A stretch of DNA of 64,000 nucleotides, taken from assembly GCF_000385215.1 (NCBI RefSeq), contig NZ_ARQK01000056.1:1-64000 (forward strand), in the 5' to 3' direction. Shown in pieces: positions 43,073-51,718 of this stretch. Numbering within the stretch: position 1 is the stretch's first letter; the number at the start of each line of letters is the position of its first letter. The DNA comes from Thioalkalivibrio thiocyanoxidans ARh2. Lineage in GTDB: Bacteria; Pseudomonadota; Gammaproteobacteria; Ectothiorhodospirales; Ectothiorhodospiraceae. The notes under the pieces are model-generated. The model did not search any database, had not been told where the DNA came from, and was given only the letters and a program-made list of their open reading frames with translations. The translations under genes were made by a program, and so were the position numbers.

Positions 43073-44452
43073 TCAGCCGTCGGCCTTCACCCGTTTTGGA
43101 TCGATGCCCAGTGCCTTGAACTTGCGATAGAGATGGGTGCGCTCCAGCCCCACCCGCTCGGCCAGCCGTGTCATGTTGCCTTCCGAACGCTCCAGTTGCT
43201 GGATCAGATACTCGCGCTCGAACTGCTCGCGCGCCTCGCGCAGCGGCAGGTCGGGGATCGCCAGCGCCCCCTCCTCGAACTCATCGCCGCGCTGCGGCTG
43301 GCCGGTCAGGGTGCGCTCGACCTCGTCGCGGGTGATCTCGTCGCCGGAGCCGAGGATCATCATCCGCTGCACGAGGTTGCGCAGCTCGCGCACATTGCCG
43401 GGCCACTGATACTGCTGCAGCCGCTCCAGCGCCGGACGCTGGAACACCCGCATCGGCAGGCCTTCCTGCTGGTGCAGATGACGCATATGGTAGTCCAGCA
43501 GCTCCGGGATGTCCTCCGCGTGCTCGCGCAGCGGTGGGATCGCCAGTGGCAGTACGTTCAGCCGGTAATACAGGTCCTCGCGAAACCGGCCCTGCTCCAC
43601 GGCCTCGCCGAGATCGTGCTGAGTGGCGGCGATCACCCGTACATTGACGCTGATCGGCTGGTCGCCCCCGATCCGGGTGATGCGCTGGGTGTCCAGGGCA
43701 TGCAGCAGCCGGCCCTGCGTCTGCATGTCCATCTCCGCGACCTCGTCGAGAAACAGCACGCCACCGCCCGCCTGCTCCAGCAAGCCATAGCGCACGCGGT
43801 CGCCCTGCTCGCTGCCGAACAGCTCGCCAATCGCCTCCTCGCCCGACAGCGAACCGACCGAGACCACGATGAACGGACTGTCCCGGCGCGCGCTGCGCGC
43901 ATGCAGAAGGCGGGCGAAGGTCTGCTTGCCCACCCCGGGTTCGCCGGTGATCAGCACCCAGGTGTCGTGCTGCGCCATGCGCTGCACCTGGTCGCGCAGA
44001 TTCACCATCACGGCACTGCCGCCCACCGGATCGGCGACCGTGCCGGCATGGCGTTTCAGACCCACATTCTCGCGCTGCAGGCGGGCAGCCTCCAGGGCGT
44101 TGTTCAGCGTGATCAGCAGCTTGTCGATCGACAGCGGCTTTTCGATGAAGTCATAGGCGCCCAGCCGCGTGGCATCGACGGCAGTCTCCACGTTGCCGTG
44201 CCCGGAGATCATCACCACCGGGCACGGCAGGCCCTCGTCGTCGCCCCATTCCTTGAGCAGGGATATCCCGTCACCGTCCGGCATCCAGACGTCGAGCAGG
44301 ATCAGATCGGGTCGCCGGCTGCGGCGCTGGGCCTTGGCCTCGGTCACCGAGCCGGCCAGCGCCACCTGGTAGCCCTCGTCCTCGAGGACATCCTGCAACA
44401 GCATCCGGATATCCGGTTCGTCGTCGACGACCAGTACGTAGGGTTCGCTCAT
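43073..44452 (-). CDS. ntrX: NtrX-type response regulator lacking the GAFTGA loop
   Basis: 459 residues: a receiver domain (phospho-acceptor Asp54 in LILLDVWMPDGDG, Lys in FIEKPLS), an AAA+ domain (GEPGVGKQTFARLL, VLFLDEVAEM) and a Fis-type HTH (MTRLAERVGLERTHLYRKFK). The sigma-54-contacting GAFTGA motif is absent: after GELFGSEQGDRVRYG the chain runs straight on to LLEQAGGGVLF. This matches NtrX proteins of several proteobacteria, which regulate without a classical sigma-54 activator loop (family knowledge). It overlaps the kinase gene by 4 bp. Potassium uptake genes downstream may be cotranscribed. Confidence 0.92.
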   Translation of the reverse strand: MSEPYVLVVDDEPDIRMLLQDVLEDEGYQVALAGSVTEAKAQRRSRRPDLILLDVWMPDGDGISLLKEWGDDEGLPCPVVMISGHGNVETAVDATRLGAYDFIEKPLSIDKLLITLNNALEAARLQRENVGLKRHAGTVADPVGGSAVMVNLRDQVQRMAQHDTWVLITGEPGVGKQTFARLLHARSARRDSPFIVVSVGSLSGEEAIGELFGSEQGDRVRYGLLEQAGGGVLFLDEVAEMDMQTQGRLLHALDTQRITRIGGDQPISVNVRVIAATQHDLGEAVEQGRFREDLYYRLNVLPLAIPPLREHAEDIPELLDYHMRHLHQQEGLPMRVFQRPALERLQQYQWPGNVRELRNLVQRMMILGSGDEITRDEVERTLTGQPQRGDEFEEGALAIPDLPLREAREQFEREYLIQQLERSEGNMTRLAERVGLERTHLYRKFKALGIDPKRVKADG

Positions 44453-46659
44453 TCCCGTTCCTCGTGGGCCAGGGCCTGCGGGGTATGCTCCACCGGGATG
44501 CGGATGCGGAAGACGGCCCCGCCTTCGCCCGCCGGTGCATTATGGCACTCAATCATGCCCCCATGTTCCTCGACGATCTTCTGTGCGACCGCCAAACCGA
44601 GACCGGTTCCACGTGGCTTGTCCGTCGTGTAGGGCTCAAAGATGCGCTCCAGGAGGTCGGGCTTGATCCCAGGGCCGGTGTCGGTTACGCGCAGCTCGAT
44701 GTGCGGCCCGGCCGGATCGTCGAGATAGGCTGTCGCGATATGGACCGTGAACCCGTCCTGCTCCTTGCCGGCCTCCAGCGCATTCTTGATGAGGTTGTGC
44801 AACAGCTGGCGCAGGCGTCCGGCATCGCCACGTATCCCGGGGAGCTCCGGCTCCAGATCGGTCTGCACACGGGAATGCCCGTCGGAATCGACATACAGCT
44901 CGCATACATCCTGGATCAGCTGGTTCAGGTCCACCGAACCAAGCTCCAGGCGCGGGGCCTGGGCGTAGTCGCGGAAGGCGTTGACCAGCGTCTTCATGGC
45001 CTCCACCTGCTGGATGATCGTGCCGGTCGCACGATCCAGAACATCACGGTCGGCCCCGTCCAGGACCTTGCCCAGACGGCGCGACAGACGCTCGGCAGAG
45101 AGCTGGATCGGAGTCAACGGGTTCTTGATCTCGTGCGCCAGGCGGCGTGCTACCTCGCCCCAGGCGGCGTCGCGCTGCGCCTTCAGGAACTCGGTCATGT
45201 CATCGAACACGATCGCATGCAGGCCGCGGCTGGAGCCCGAGGTCGGCAGCCAGACGGCGCGCGTCATCAGTACCTTGCGCCCGCTGCGGGTGAATACGAC
45301 CACCTGCCGTGACCATTCGTCCTCCTGCCGCACCAGGGCATCGCTGATCGCCTCGAAGAACTGCCCGACCAGCGGGCACTCGACACCCAACTCGGAGATC
45401 GGACGGGTGCGGGCGCCCTGCAGCTCGCACTCCAGGATCTGGCCGGCGGCCTCGTTGGCGGTGCGCAGGCGCAGACTGCCGTCCAGCGCCAGCACGCCGG
45501 AACGGAGATGCTGGAGGACACTCTCCAGATAGGCACGCTCGGCATCCAGCAGGCGGCGGTTGCGCTCGGCCTCGTCACGGGCCTCGTTCAGCGTGCGCGT
45601 CATGGCGTTGAACGACTGCACCAGAAAACCCAGCTCGTCGGCCCGTTGCACCGCGAGCCGGGTGGAATAGTCCCCGGCCGCGACCGAGCGTGTCCCCTGC
45701 ACCAGGTCGGAGATCGGGCGCACCATACGTCGCGCGACCAGCAGTCCGGCCCACAACGCCGCCATCAGGGAGATCGCCAGGGCCAGCGACAGGGTGAAGA
45801 TAAAGCCCTGGATAATGGGGCCGCGCAGGTAGGCGAACTCGCGGTAGCCGGCGAAGGCATCCTCCACGCGCTGCGACAGTGCCGACATGCGCGGGTCCAC
45901 CGGGTAGATCCCCTGCAGGATGCGGTTCTCCGCCCCCGGTCGGCGACTGCTGGTGGTGGCCACCACACGGATGACCAGCGAGCCATCGGGCTGCGGCTCC
46001 AGTCGAGAGTAGGGCTGCTCCGGGCGGACCCGCATCAGGATATCGGCCCCCGGCGGGCTCGGCAGGCGGCGGATCGGGCTGTCGGTGGAGGAGGCGATGA
46101 TGCGGTTGTTGGAACCGACCAGGGTCAGTTCCTGGGCCTCGACCTGGCGGCGATAGTCATTCAGGGCCAGCGGGACCAGGCCCTCGGACACGCCTTCCAG
46201 CTCGCTCATCATCTCCTGCGTCTCGGTCGCCAGCTGGCGCACACGCAGATCCAGCGACGAACGCGACAGCTCCAGGGCGTCCTCCAGGGCGGAATCCACG
46301 CGCACGTCGAACCACGAATCCACGCCCTCGTTCAGGAACTCGAAGGAGAAGTAATAGACGACCGAGACCGGCAGCACCGCGACCAGCATGAAGCCCCCGA
46401 CCAGCCTCAGCGTCAGGCGACTGCCGGGCACGCCCTTGCGATACTGGGCGACCATGCGCACGAACTGATGGATGATCAGGCCACCCAGCACCAGTAGGAT
46501 TGCGGCGTGGAATACCAGCAGCCACAGGAACAGCTGCTCGAAGCGGGCCTGGTCCTGCGCCGCCCCGCCCATGACCACCAGCGAGGTCAGCAGCAGCAGG
46601 AACAGCAGGCCCATGCCCAGCAGGCCCCACGGGAAGCGCCTTAGGGAAACGCTGATCAA
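44449..46659 (-). CDS. ntrY: NtrY-type sensor histidine kinase (start donated by MITE)
   Basis: 736 residues from a TTG in the MITE end. Hydrophobic helices near residues 13-33, 45-70 and 85-110 and a fourth before the HAMP domain (RRMVRPISDLVQGTRSVAAG) define a membrane sensor with an extracytoplasmic loop. A PAS domain follows. The kinase core has RRLAHEIKNPLTPIQLSAER (phospho-His at about 509), LLHNLIKNALEA (N box) and DTGPGIKPDLLERIFEPYTT. The first residues MISVSL are from the element; host-like sequence begins RRFPWGLLG. An internal ATG at residue 16 is an alternative start but would shorten the first helix. Confidence 0.9.
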   Translation of the reverse strand: MISVSLRRFPWGLLGMGLLFLLLLTSLVVMGGAAQDQARFEQLFLWLLVFHAAILLVLGGLIIHQFVRMVAQYRKGVPGSRLTLRLVGGFMLVAVLPVSVVYYFSFEFLNEGVDSWFDVRVDSALEDALELSRSSLDLRVRQLATETQEMMSELEGVSEGLVPLALNDYRRQVEAQELTLVGSNNRIIASSTDSPIRRLPSPPGADILMRVRPEQPYSRLEPQPDGSLVIRVVATTSSRRPGAENRILQGIYPVDPRMSALSQRVEDAFAGYREFAYLRGPIIQGFIFTLSLALAISLMAALWAGLLVARRMVRPISDLVQGTRSVAAGDYSTRLAVQRADELGFLVQSFNAMTRTLNEARDEAERNRRLLDAERAYLESVLQHLRSGVLALDGSLRLRTANEAAGQILECELQGARTRPISELGVECPLVGQFFEAISDALVRQEDEWSRQVVVFTRSGRKVLMTRAVWLPTSGSSRGLHAIVFDDMTEFLKAQRDAAWGEVARRLAHEIKNPLTPIQLSAERLSRRLGKVLDGADRDVLDRATGTIIQQVEAMKTLVNAFRDYAQAPRLELGSVDLNQLIQDVCELYVDSDGHSRVQTDLEPELPGIRGDAGRLRQLLHNLIKNALEAGKEQDGFTVHIATAYLDDPAGPHIELRVTDTGPGIKPDLLERIFEPYTTDKPRGTGLGLAVAQKIVEEHGGMIECHNAPAGEGGAVFRIRIPVEHTPQALAHEERE

Positions 46660-46941
46660 TGTACACCCTCGCGTTGGCAACCCAGGTTTTCCGAGACCAG
46701 GTGCGTCGCGCAGCGGGTAGTGGTTCTACCCGCCCGTTCTTGATTGATTCGGGGCGCAACGCAGGATCGGGGAACCTGGGGTACCAACCCCAAGGGGCTC
46801 GGCCGCCCGTTGTTATCAATAACGGGCGCGGGAACGGCGTTTCGGCGCCCTTGTGCAGAATGACTGCACGGCCGTCGCCGCGCCTTGTTCGCACGCAAGA
46901 GCGACGAAGCAGCAAGCGTGTACATTGACCAGCGTTTCCCT
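46643..46941 (-). mobile_element. MITE-like element, copy 2 (between the DUF4390 gene and ntrY)
   Basis: 299 bp, homologous to 27197-27480: same terminal repeats (AGGGAAACGCTGATCAATGT; inverted ATTGACCAGCGTTTCCCT), same hairpin with GCGGGTAG-TGGTT-CTACCCGC and the shared block GTGCAGAATGACTGCACGG. It differs by small insertions, including an extra hairpin CCCGTTGTTATCAATAACGG. It fills the entire gap between two genes of one operon: its right end completes the TAG stop of the DUF4390 gene and its left end supplies the start of ntrY. No transposase gene. Confidence 0.87.
46659..46670 (-). promoter_or_regulatory. Element-borne ribosome binding site and start for ntrY
   Basis: On the minus strand, GAGGG (46670-46666), six bases, then TTG (46659-46657). 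The geometry is identical to the rep junction at 27453-27466. A second TTG seven codons upstream (46680), also in the element, lacks a ribosome site. Confidence 0.6.
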
Positions 46942-47509
46942 AATCCAGGGACCATCGGTGCCACTCCCGCCGGGTGGTGAGGTCGCCGCGCAGTCCGGCA
47001 TCCAGCTGCAACGGCAAGGGCAGCGCCGAATACACCAGGAGCAGGCGCGCCGCCATGTTGTAGTCTTCCGGACGCTCGCGCACCGCACCCGGCACGCCAT
47101 GCATCGGCAGGCGCCCGAGTCGCCGGGCCACATGCTCCAGGGCATCGCCCAGGGTCGGTTTGAGCTCCATCCGGTCGTCGTTCACGTCGGTTACCAGGAA
47201 GTAGCGGTTCAGCGCAAAGTATTGCAGCTTGACGCGGCGTGTCTCGCTCTGCACGGACTCCCGCCCCAGCCAGCGATCTTGTTCGATACGCGCCTCGGCC
47301 TCGAACTCCAGCGTGACACCATTGGCCAGCGCCTCCTCCAGCACCTGAGGCAGCCGCATATCGAGCAGCAGGCGCACCAGCAGGGTGTCATCGTCCATCC
47401 AAAGGTGGCGGGCGTCACGGATCTCCAGCGCCTGTGCCGTGACCGGGAAAAGCGCCAGGACGAGCAACCATGCCATCAGAAATCCGATCACCGACCGCCC
47501 CGCGCGCAT
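46940..47509 (-). CDS. DUF4390 domain protein, secreted
   Basis: 189 residues: signal peptide MRAGRSVIGFLMAWLLVLAL ending VTAQA, then a beta-rich domain with DARHLWMDDDTLLVRLLLDM and VKLQYFALNRYFLVTDVNDD. This gene lies between rsmB and ntrY in related bacteria, and its product has been thought of as a partner of the NtrYX system only from position. Start 3 bp after the rsmB stop. Its stop codon is formed at the MITE junction, so the last residues (WSLD) may differ slightly from the ancestral end. Confidence 0.85.
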   Translation of the reverse strand: MRAGRSVIGFLMAWLLVLALFPVTAQALEIRDARHLWMDDDTLLVRLLLDMRLPQVLEEALANGVTLEFEAEARIEQDRWLGRESVQSETRRVKLQYFALNRYFLVTDVNDDRMELKPTLGDALEHVARRLGRLPMHGVPGAVRERPEDYNMAARLLLVYSALPLPLQLDAGLRGDLTTRREWHRWSLD

Positions 47510-47512
47510 GGC

Positions 47513-48868
47513 TCAATCCTTCGTCAACAACGCGTAGTAGAAGCCATCACCGCCTTCCAGGCCCAGTGGCAGCGCCCAGCCCGCCGACCGCGCGCGGGCG
47601 CCGGCGATCGGCGGACCACCCTCGGGCGCCAGCGCCCGCGCATCCGGCGTACGCTGGAGAAAGCCCGAAACCACCGCGTCATTCTCCTCGGCCAACAGCG
47701 AGCAGGTCGCGTACAGCAGACGCCCTCCGGGGCGCAGCAACCCCCAGGCCGCCTCCAGGATACGCGCCTGCTCCGCCGCCAGGCGCGGGATGTCGTCGGC
47801 GCGGCGCAGGGTCTTGATGTCCGGGTGGCGCCGGATCACTCCGGTCGCCGAGCAGGGGACATCCAGCAGGATCGCATCGAAGGGCTGGCCGTCCCACCAG
47901 GCATCGGGGTCGCCCACGTCGGCCGCGGTCAGCTGCGCGGCAAAACCCAGCCGGTCCAGGTTCTCGCGCACCTGCACCAGGCGCTCGGCGTCGCTGTCCA
48001 GCGCGGTCAACCGGAGTTCGCCACGGGCCCGCTCCAGCAAGTGCCCGGTCTTGCCGCCCGGGGCCGCGCAGGCATCCAGCACACGCTCGCCCGGCTGCGG
48101 ATCGAGCAGCACCGCTGCCCACTGCGCGGACGCGTCCTGCACCGAGAGCCGACCCTCGGCAAAACCGGGCAGCCGGGCCACGTCGGCGGGCTCCTCCAGG
48201 GTCAGGGCCGCCTCCAGTTGCGGATGCGGCTGCGCGGGGTGGCCCGCCACGACCAGTGCCTGGAGGGCGTCCTCGCGCGAGATGCGGGACAGGTTCACGC
48301 GCAGGGTCATGGGCGCGGGCCGGGTGGCCGCCTCCAGCAGCGCCTCCCAGTCGTCGGGCCAGGAGGCGCGGATCGCCTCCAGCAGCCATTCCGGAACGGC
48401 ATAACGCAGCGCCGGGTCTTCCCGGACCGCGGCCTCCAGGGCATCCTGCTCGCGCTGCGCGCGCCGCAGTACCGCATTGATCAGCCCCACGGCACCGGGG
48501 CGATGGATCGCCCGCGCGAGTTCCGCGGTCTCGCGCACCGCCGCGTGGTCCCGGGTGGAGAAATGCATCAGTTCGGCCAGCCCCTGCGCCAACAGCACAC
48601 CGATCACCGCGTCTTTCTTGCGCAGCGGGCGCTCCAGGAACCCGTTCACCAGCGCCGACAGCTGCGGATACCAGCGCAGCGTGGTGTAGGCCAGCGCCTG
48701 CACCCAGGCCGCGTCGCGGGCATTCAGTCCGTCGGTCGCGTGCTCGACCGCGCGCGTCAGGGAATGCCCCTGCAGAACGACCCCCTCGGCCGCCTCCAGT
48801 GCTCGCTGCCGCGGGGAGCGCGAGTCCACCCGCGAGGGCACGATCCGTCCGGAGCGCTTGCCCGCCAT
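47513..48868 (-). CDS. rsmB: 16S rRNA m5C967 methyltransferase
   Basis: 451 residues. The NusB-like N-terminal domain (AAEGVVLQGHSLTRAVEHA) is followed by the SAM-dependent RNA methyltransferase domain: DACAAPGGKTGHLLE, LLDVPCSATGVIRRHPDIKT and the catalytic Cys in YATCSLLAEEND. It lies 3 bp downstream of fmt, the standard def-fmt-rsmB order. Confidence 0.96.
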   Translation of the reverse strand: MAGKRSGRIVPSRVDSRSPRQRALEAAEGVVLQGHSLTRAVEHATDGLNARDAAWVQALAYTTLRWYPQLSALVNGFLERPLRKKDAVIGVLLAQGLAELMHFSTRDHAAVRETAELARAIHRPGAVGLINAVLRRAQREQDALEAAVREDPALRYAVPEWLLEAIRASWPDDWEALLEAATRPAPMTLRVNLSRISREDALQALVVAGHPAQPHPQLEAALTLEEPADVARLPGFAEGRLSVQDASAQWAAVLLDPQPGERVLDACAAPGGKTGHLLERARGELRLTALDSDAERLVQVRENLDRLGFAAQLTAADVGDPDAWWDGQPFDAILLDVPCSATGVIRRHPDIKTLRRADDIPRLAAEQARILEAAWGLLRPGGRLLYATCSLLAEENDAVVSGFLQRTPDARALAPEGGPPIAGARARSAGWALPLGLEGGDGFYYALLTKD

Positions 48869-48871
48869 CGC

Positions 48872-49834
48872 TCAGCCGCCCAAGAGGCGCTGCCCGACCA
48901 GCGCCGTGGTGTTGGCCCAGTCCGCGGCCGCGACCGGACGCTTGCCCGGCAGCTGCACGGTTTCCAGACGCAGCCGGCCCTCCCCGGTGCCGATCTCCAC
49001 CCCGTCGCGGCCCGCGGCACGGATGGTGCCCGGCTCCGGATCCGCCGGCCCGGGCAGCGGGCTCGAGGCATGCACGCGGATCACCTGCTCGCCCCAGCGC
49101 GCCTGGGCGACCGGCCAGGGGTTGAAGGCCCGCACCTGGCGATCCAGCTCCACCGCCGGGCGGGCAAAGTCGAGCCAGGCCTCGTCTTTCTCCAGCTTGT
49201 GCGCGTAGGTCGCGTGGGCATCGTCCTGCGGTTCCGGCTGCGAGCGGCCCGCGAGGATCCCGGGCAGCTGCTCCAGCAGCAGTTCGGCGCCCATCGCGGC
49301 CAGCGTGTCGTGGAGTTCGCCGGTGGTGGTCGTTTCCGTGATCGGGGTCGCGCGACAGGCGTGCACCGGCCCCGTGTCCAGGCCGGGCGCCATCTGCATC
49401 AGGCAGACCCCGGTCTCGGTGTCACCGGCCAGGATCGCGCGGTGGATCGGCGCGGCGCCGCGCCAGCGAGGCAGCAGCGAGGCATGGATGTTCAGTCCGC
49501 CCCGAGGGGGAATGTCCAGCACGGCGCGCGGCAGAATCAGCCCGTAGGCCGCCACGACCAGGATATCCGGGCGCCAGGCGGCCAGTTCGGCCTGCGCCTC
49601 GGGCGATTTCAGGGATTCCGGCTGCAGCACCGGGATGCCGGCTGCCTCGGCGGCGACCTTGACCGGACTCGGGCGCAGCTGACGTCCGCGCCCCGCCGGG
49701 CGATCCGGCTGGGTATACACGGCCACGGGCCGCGGGCCACGCTCGATCAGGGCCTCCAGCGCGGGGACCGCGAAGTCGGGCGTGCCGGCATAGACAATGC
49801 GCAGGGACTCGACGTCCGTGTCCGCCACTCCCAT
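48872..49834 (-). CDS. fmt: Methionyl-tRNA formyltransferase
   Basis: 320 residues. Formyl-transferase motifs are [36 protein letters not shown] and [17 protein letters not shown] (catalytic Asn/His), with the later [10 protein letters not shown]. It formylates initiator Met-tRNA; def removes the group from the finished chain. It overlaps def by one base (TGATG). Confidence 0.97.
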   Translation of the reverse strand: MGVADTDVESLRIVYAGTPDFAVPALEALIERGPRPVAVYTQPDRPAGRGRQLRPSPVKVAAEAAGIPVLQPESLKSPEAQAELAAWRPDILVVAAYGLILPRAVLDIPPRGGLNIHASLLPRWRGAAPIHRAILAGDTETGVCLMQMAPGLDTGPVHACRATPITETTTTGELHDTLAAMGAELLLEQLPGILAGRSQPEPQDDAHATYAHKLEKDEAWLDFARPAVELDRQVRAFNPWPVAQARWGEQVIRVHASSPLPGPADPEPGTIRAAGRDGVEIGTGEGRLRLETVQLPGKRPVAAADWANTTALVGQRLLGG

Positions 49835-50367
49835 CAGACGGCAGGCGCCGCGGCCTTGTCTCCCGCGCCGGCCCGCGCGCCCTGCTTCTCCAGCTTCTTG
49901 CGGATGCGATTGCGCTTCAGGCTGGAGAGGTAGTCCACGAACAGCTTGCCGTCGAGGTGGTCAATCTCGTGCTGGATGCAGACGGCCAGAAGACCATTGA
50001 TGTCCAGTTCGAAGGGCTGGCCATCACGGCCGAGGGCGCGCACGCGGATATGGTCGGCGCGCTGCACCCGTTCGTAGAATCCGGGCACCGACAGGCAGCC
50101 CTCGTCCATCTCCTCCTCGCCGGAGGTCTCGAGGATCTCGGGGTTGATCAGCACGTGCGGCGCGCTCTGGTCATCGGAGACATCCGCCACCAGCACCCGC
50201 TTTTGCACGTTGATCTGGGTGGCCGCCAGACCAATGCCCGGGGCGTCGTACATCGTTTCCAGCATGTCGTCGACCAGAGTGCGGATCTCGTCGTCCACCG
50301 TCTCCACCGGCTCCGCCTTCAGCCGCAGACGGGGATCCGGAAAATGCAGTATTTCGCGCTTGGCCAT
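49834..50367 (-). CDS. def: Peptide deformylase
   Basis: 177 residues from [14 protein letters not shown] with GAGG 6 bases ahead. Metal-site motifs: [16 protein letters not shown] (Cys ligand) and [12 protein letters not shown] (two His). A C-terminal Ala/Gly/Lys-rich tail ([15 protein letters not shown]) is slightly longer than usual. First gene of the def-fmt-rsmB series. Confidence 0.97.
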   Translation of the reverse strand: MAKREILHFPDPRLRLKAEPVETVDDEIRTLVDDMLETMYDAPGIGLAATQINVQKRVLVADVSDDQSAPHVLINPEILETSGEEEMDEGCLSVPGFYERVQRADHIRVRALGRDGQPFELDINGLLAVCIQHEIDHLDGKLFVDYLSSLKRNRIRKKLEKQGARAGAGDKAAAPAV

Positions 50368-50394
50368 GAAAAACCTCAAACTTTGTACTGTACA

Positions 50395-50447
50395 GATGAC
50401 GCAATTCTGCTAACGTTGGACCGCAATATCCGCGGAATTGCGTCATC
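50395..50447. promoter_or_regulatory. 13-bp perfect inverted repeat between divergent def and LysM genes
   Basis: GATGACGCAATTC (50395-50407) and GAATTGCGTCATC (50435-50447), 27 bp apart, in the 144-bp divergent gap. Arms of this length and spacing could bind a regulator controlling one or both promoters, or be a small palindromic repeat. No known operator matches by eye. Confidence 0.5.
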
Positions 50448-50511
50448 CGCATGGGGCCGGGCTAAAGCAAGGGAAGGCTCGGGGAGCGCGCGGACCTGAC
50501 AGGGGACAGTA

Positions 50512-51690
50512 ATGTACAAGACCAGGGCGACCACGACCTTCGTTCTGCCGGGCATTTTACTCAGTGTAACGCTGTTGCTCGGCGCCTGCGCAGCCACCCA
50601 GACCGAAGAGGGGGCGACCACCTCTTCGGACACAGAAGCCACGCAAACGGCCCGCGACGAGGACAGCTCCCGCGAAAACGGCCGGGCCTCCGACGTTTCC
50701 GAAACCCCGGAGCCCGAACCCGAACTGCGGGAATCGGCGCCCGAACGCTATGTGGTCCGCGAGGGCGACACCCTGTGGGACATCGCCGCGATGTTCCTGC
50801 GCGACCCCTGGTACTGGCCGGAGATCTGGCTGGTGAACCCGGAGGTCGAGAACCCCCATCTGATCTACCCGGGCGACGTCCTCAGCATCTATTACGTGGA
50901 TGGCGAGCCGCGCATCACCGTGGACGGCGGCCCGCGCGTGCGCCCGACCAAGCGCCTGTCGCCCGAGATCCGGGTGGTGGAGCGCGAAGAGGACGTGACC
51001 CCGATCTCCACCCTGCAGTCGTTCATGTTCCGCCCGCAGGTGCTGGACGACGAAACGCTGGACAACGCCCCCTACATCCTCGCCTCGCAGGACGAGCGCG
51101 TGATCTTCGGCCCGGGCGACCGTGTCTACGTGCGCAACGCCGAAGACACGCAGCAATACGACCTCTATCACATCGTGCGTCGCGACGGCGAGCTGGTAGA
51201 TCCGGACACGGGCGAGAAGCTGGGCATCGCGACCCTGCCGATTGGCGAGGCGGAGATCGTCGAGCCCGGCAATGTGGCCCGCGCGAACATCCGCAAGGGC
51301 GAGCGCGAGGCCATCCGCGGCGACCGTCTGGTCCCCTTTGCCGACGAGCAGGACATGCTGTTCGAGATCGGGCGCCCGCCGGAGGACATGGAGGGGACGA
51401 TCATCTCCCTGTTCGACGCGATCAGTCAGATCGGCCAGCTGCAGGCCGCGATCATCAACCGCGGCGCGCGCGACGGTATCGAGAACGGCCAGGTCATGAC
51501 GGCCTACACCGCCGGCCGTCAGGTTCGCGATCCGGTCAGCGACCAGCCGAACAAGGTCGTCACGCTGCCCGAGGAATCGATCGGCACCGTGATGGTGTTC
51601 CAGACCTTCGAGAAGGTCTCCTACATCCTGGTCACGGAAGCCGAGCGCACCCTGCGCGAGGGCGACAAGGTCCGCCATCCGTCGCACTGA
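50512..51690 (+). CDS. LysM-domain lipoprotein
   Basis: 392 residues: a lipoprotein signal (ILLSVTLLLGACAATQ), an acidic/Ser-Thr-rich linker, then a LysM peptidoglycan-binding domain at about residues 80-125 (YVVREGDTLWDIAAMFLRDP, NPHLIYPGDVLSIYYVDG). The rest is a long beta-rich domain. It is probably anchored to a membrane and bound to the cell wall. This gene commonly sits just ahead of dprA, divergent from def. Confidence 0.9.
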   Translation: MYKTRATTTFVLPGILLSVTLLLGACAATQTEEGATTSSDTEATQTARDEDSSRENGRASDVSETPEPEPELRESAPERYVVREGDTLWDIAAMFLRDPWYWPEIWLVNPEVENPHLIYPGDVLSIYYVDGEPRITVDGGPRVRPTKRLSPEIRVVEREEDVTPISTLQSFMFRPQVLDDETLDNAPYILASQDERVIFGPGDRVYVRNAEDTQQYDLYHIVRRDGELVDPDTGEKLGIATLPIGEAEIVEPGNVARANIRKGEREAIRGDRLVPFADEQDMLFEIGRPPEDMEGTIISLFDAISQIGQLQAAIINRGARDGIENGQVMTAYTAGRQVRDPVSDQPNKVVTLPEESIGTVMVFQTFEKVSYILVTEAERTLREGDKVRHPSH

Positions 51691-51718
51691 TCCGCTCGCA
51701 CGGGCATCAGGACCACCG

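Noticed and set aside
46853-49933. 1026-codon plus-strand frame opposite the DUF4390 gene, rsmB and fmt
   Set aside because: Antisense shadow; the minus-strand genes have clear catalytic motifs.
50384-50397. CTGTACAG as a LexA box
   Set aside because: LexA sites need CTGT-N8-ACAG; here the half-sites abut without spacer.
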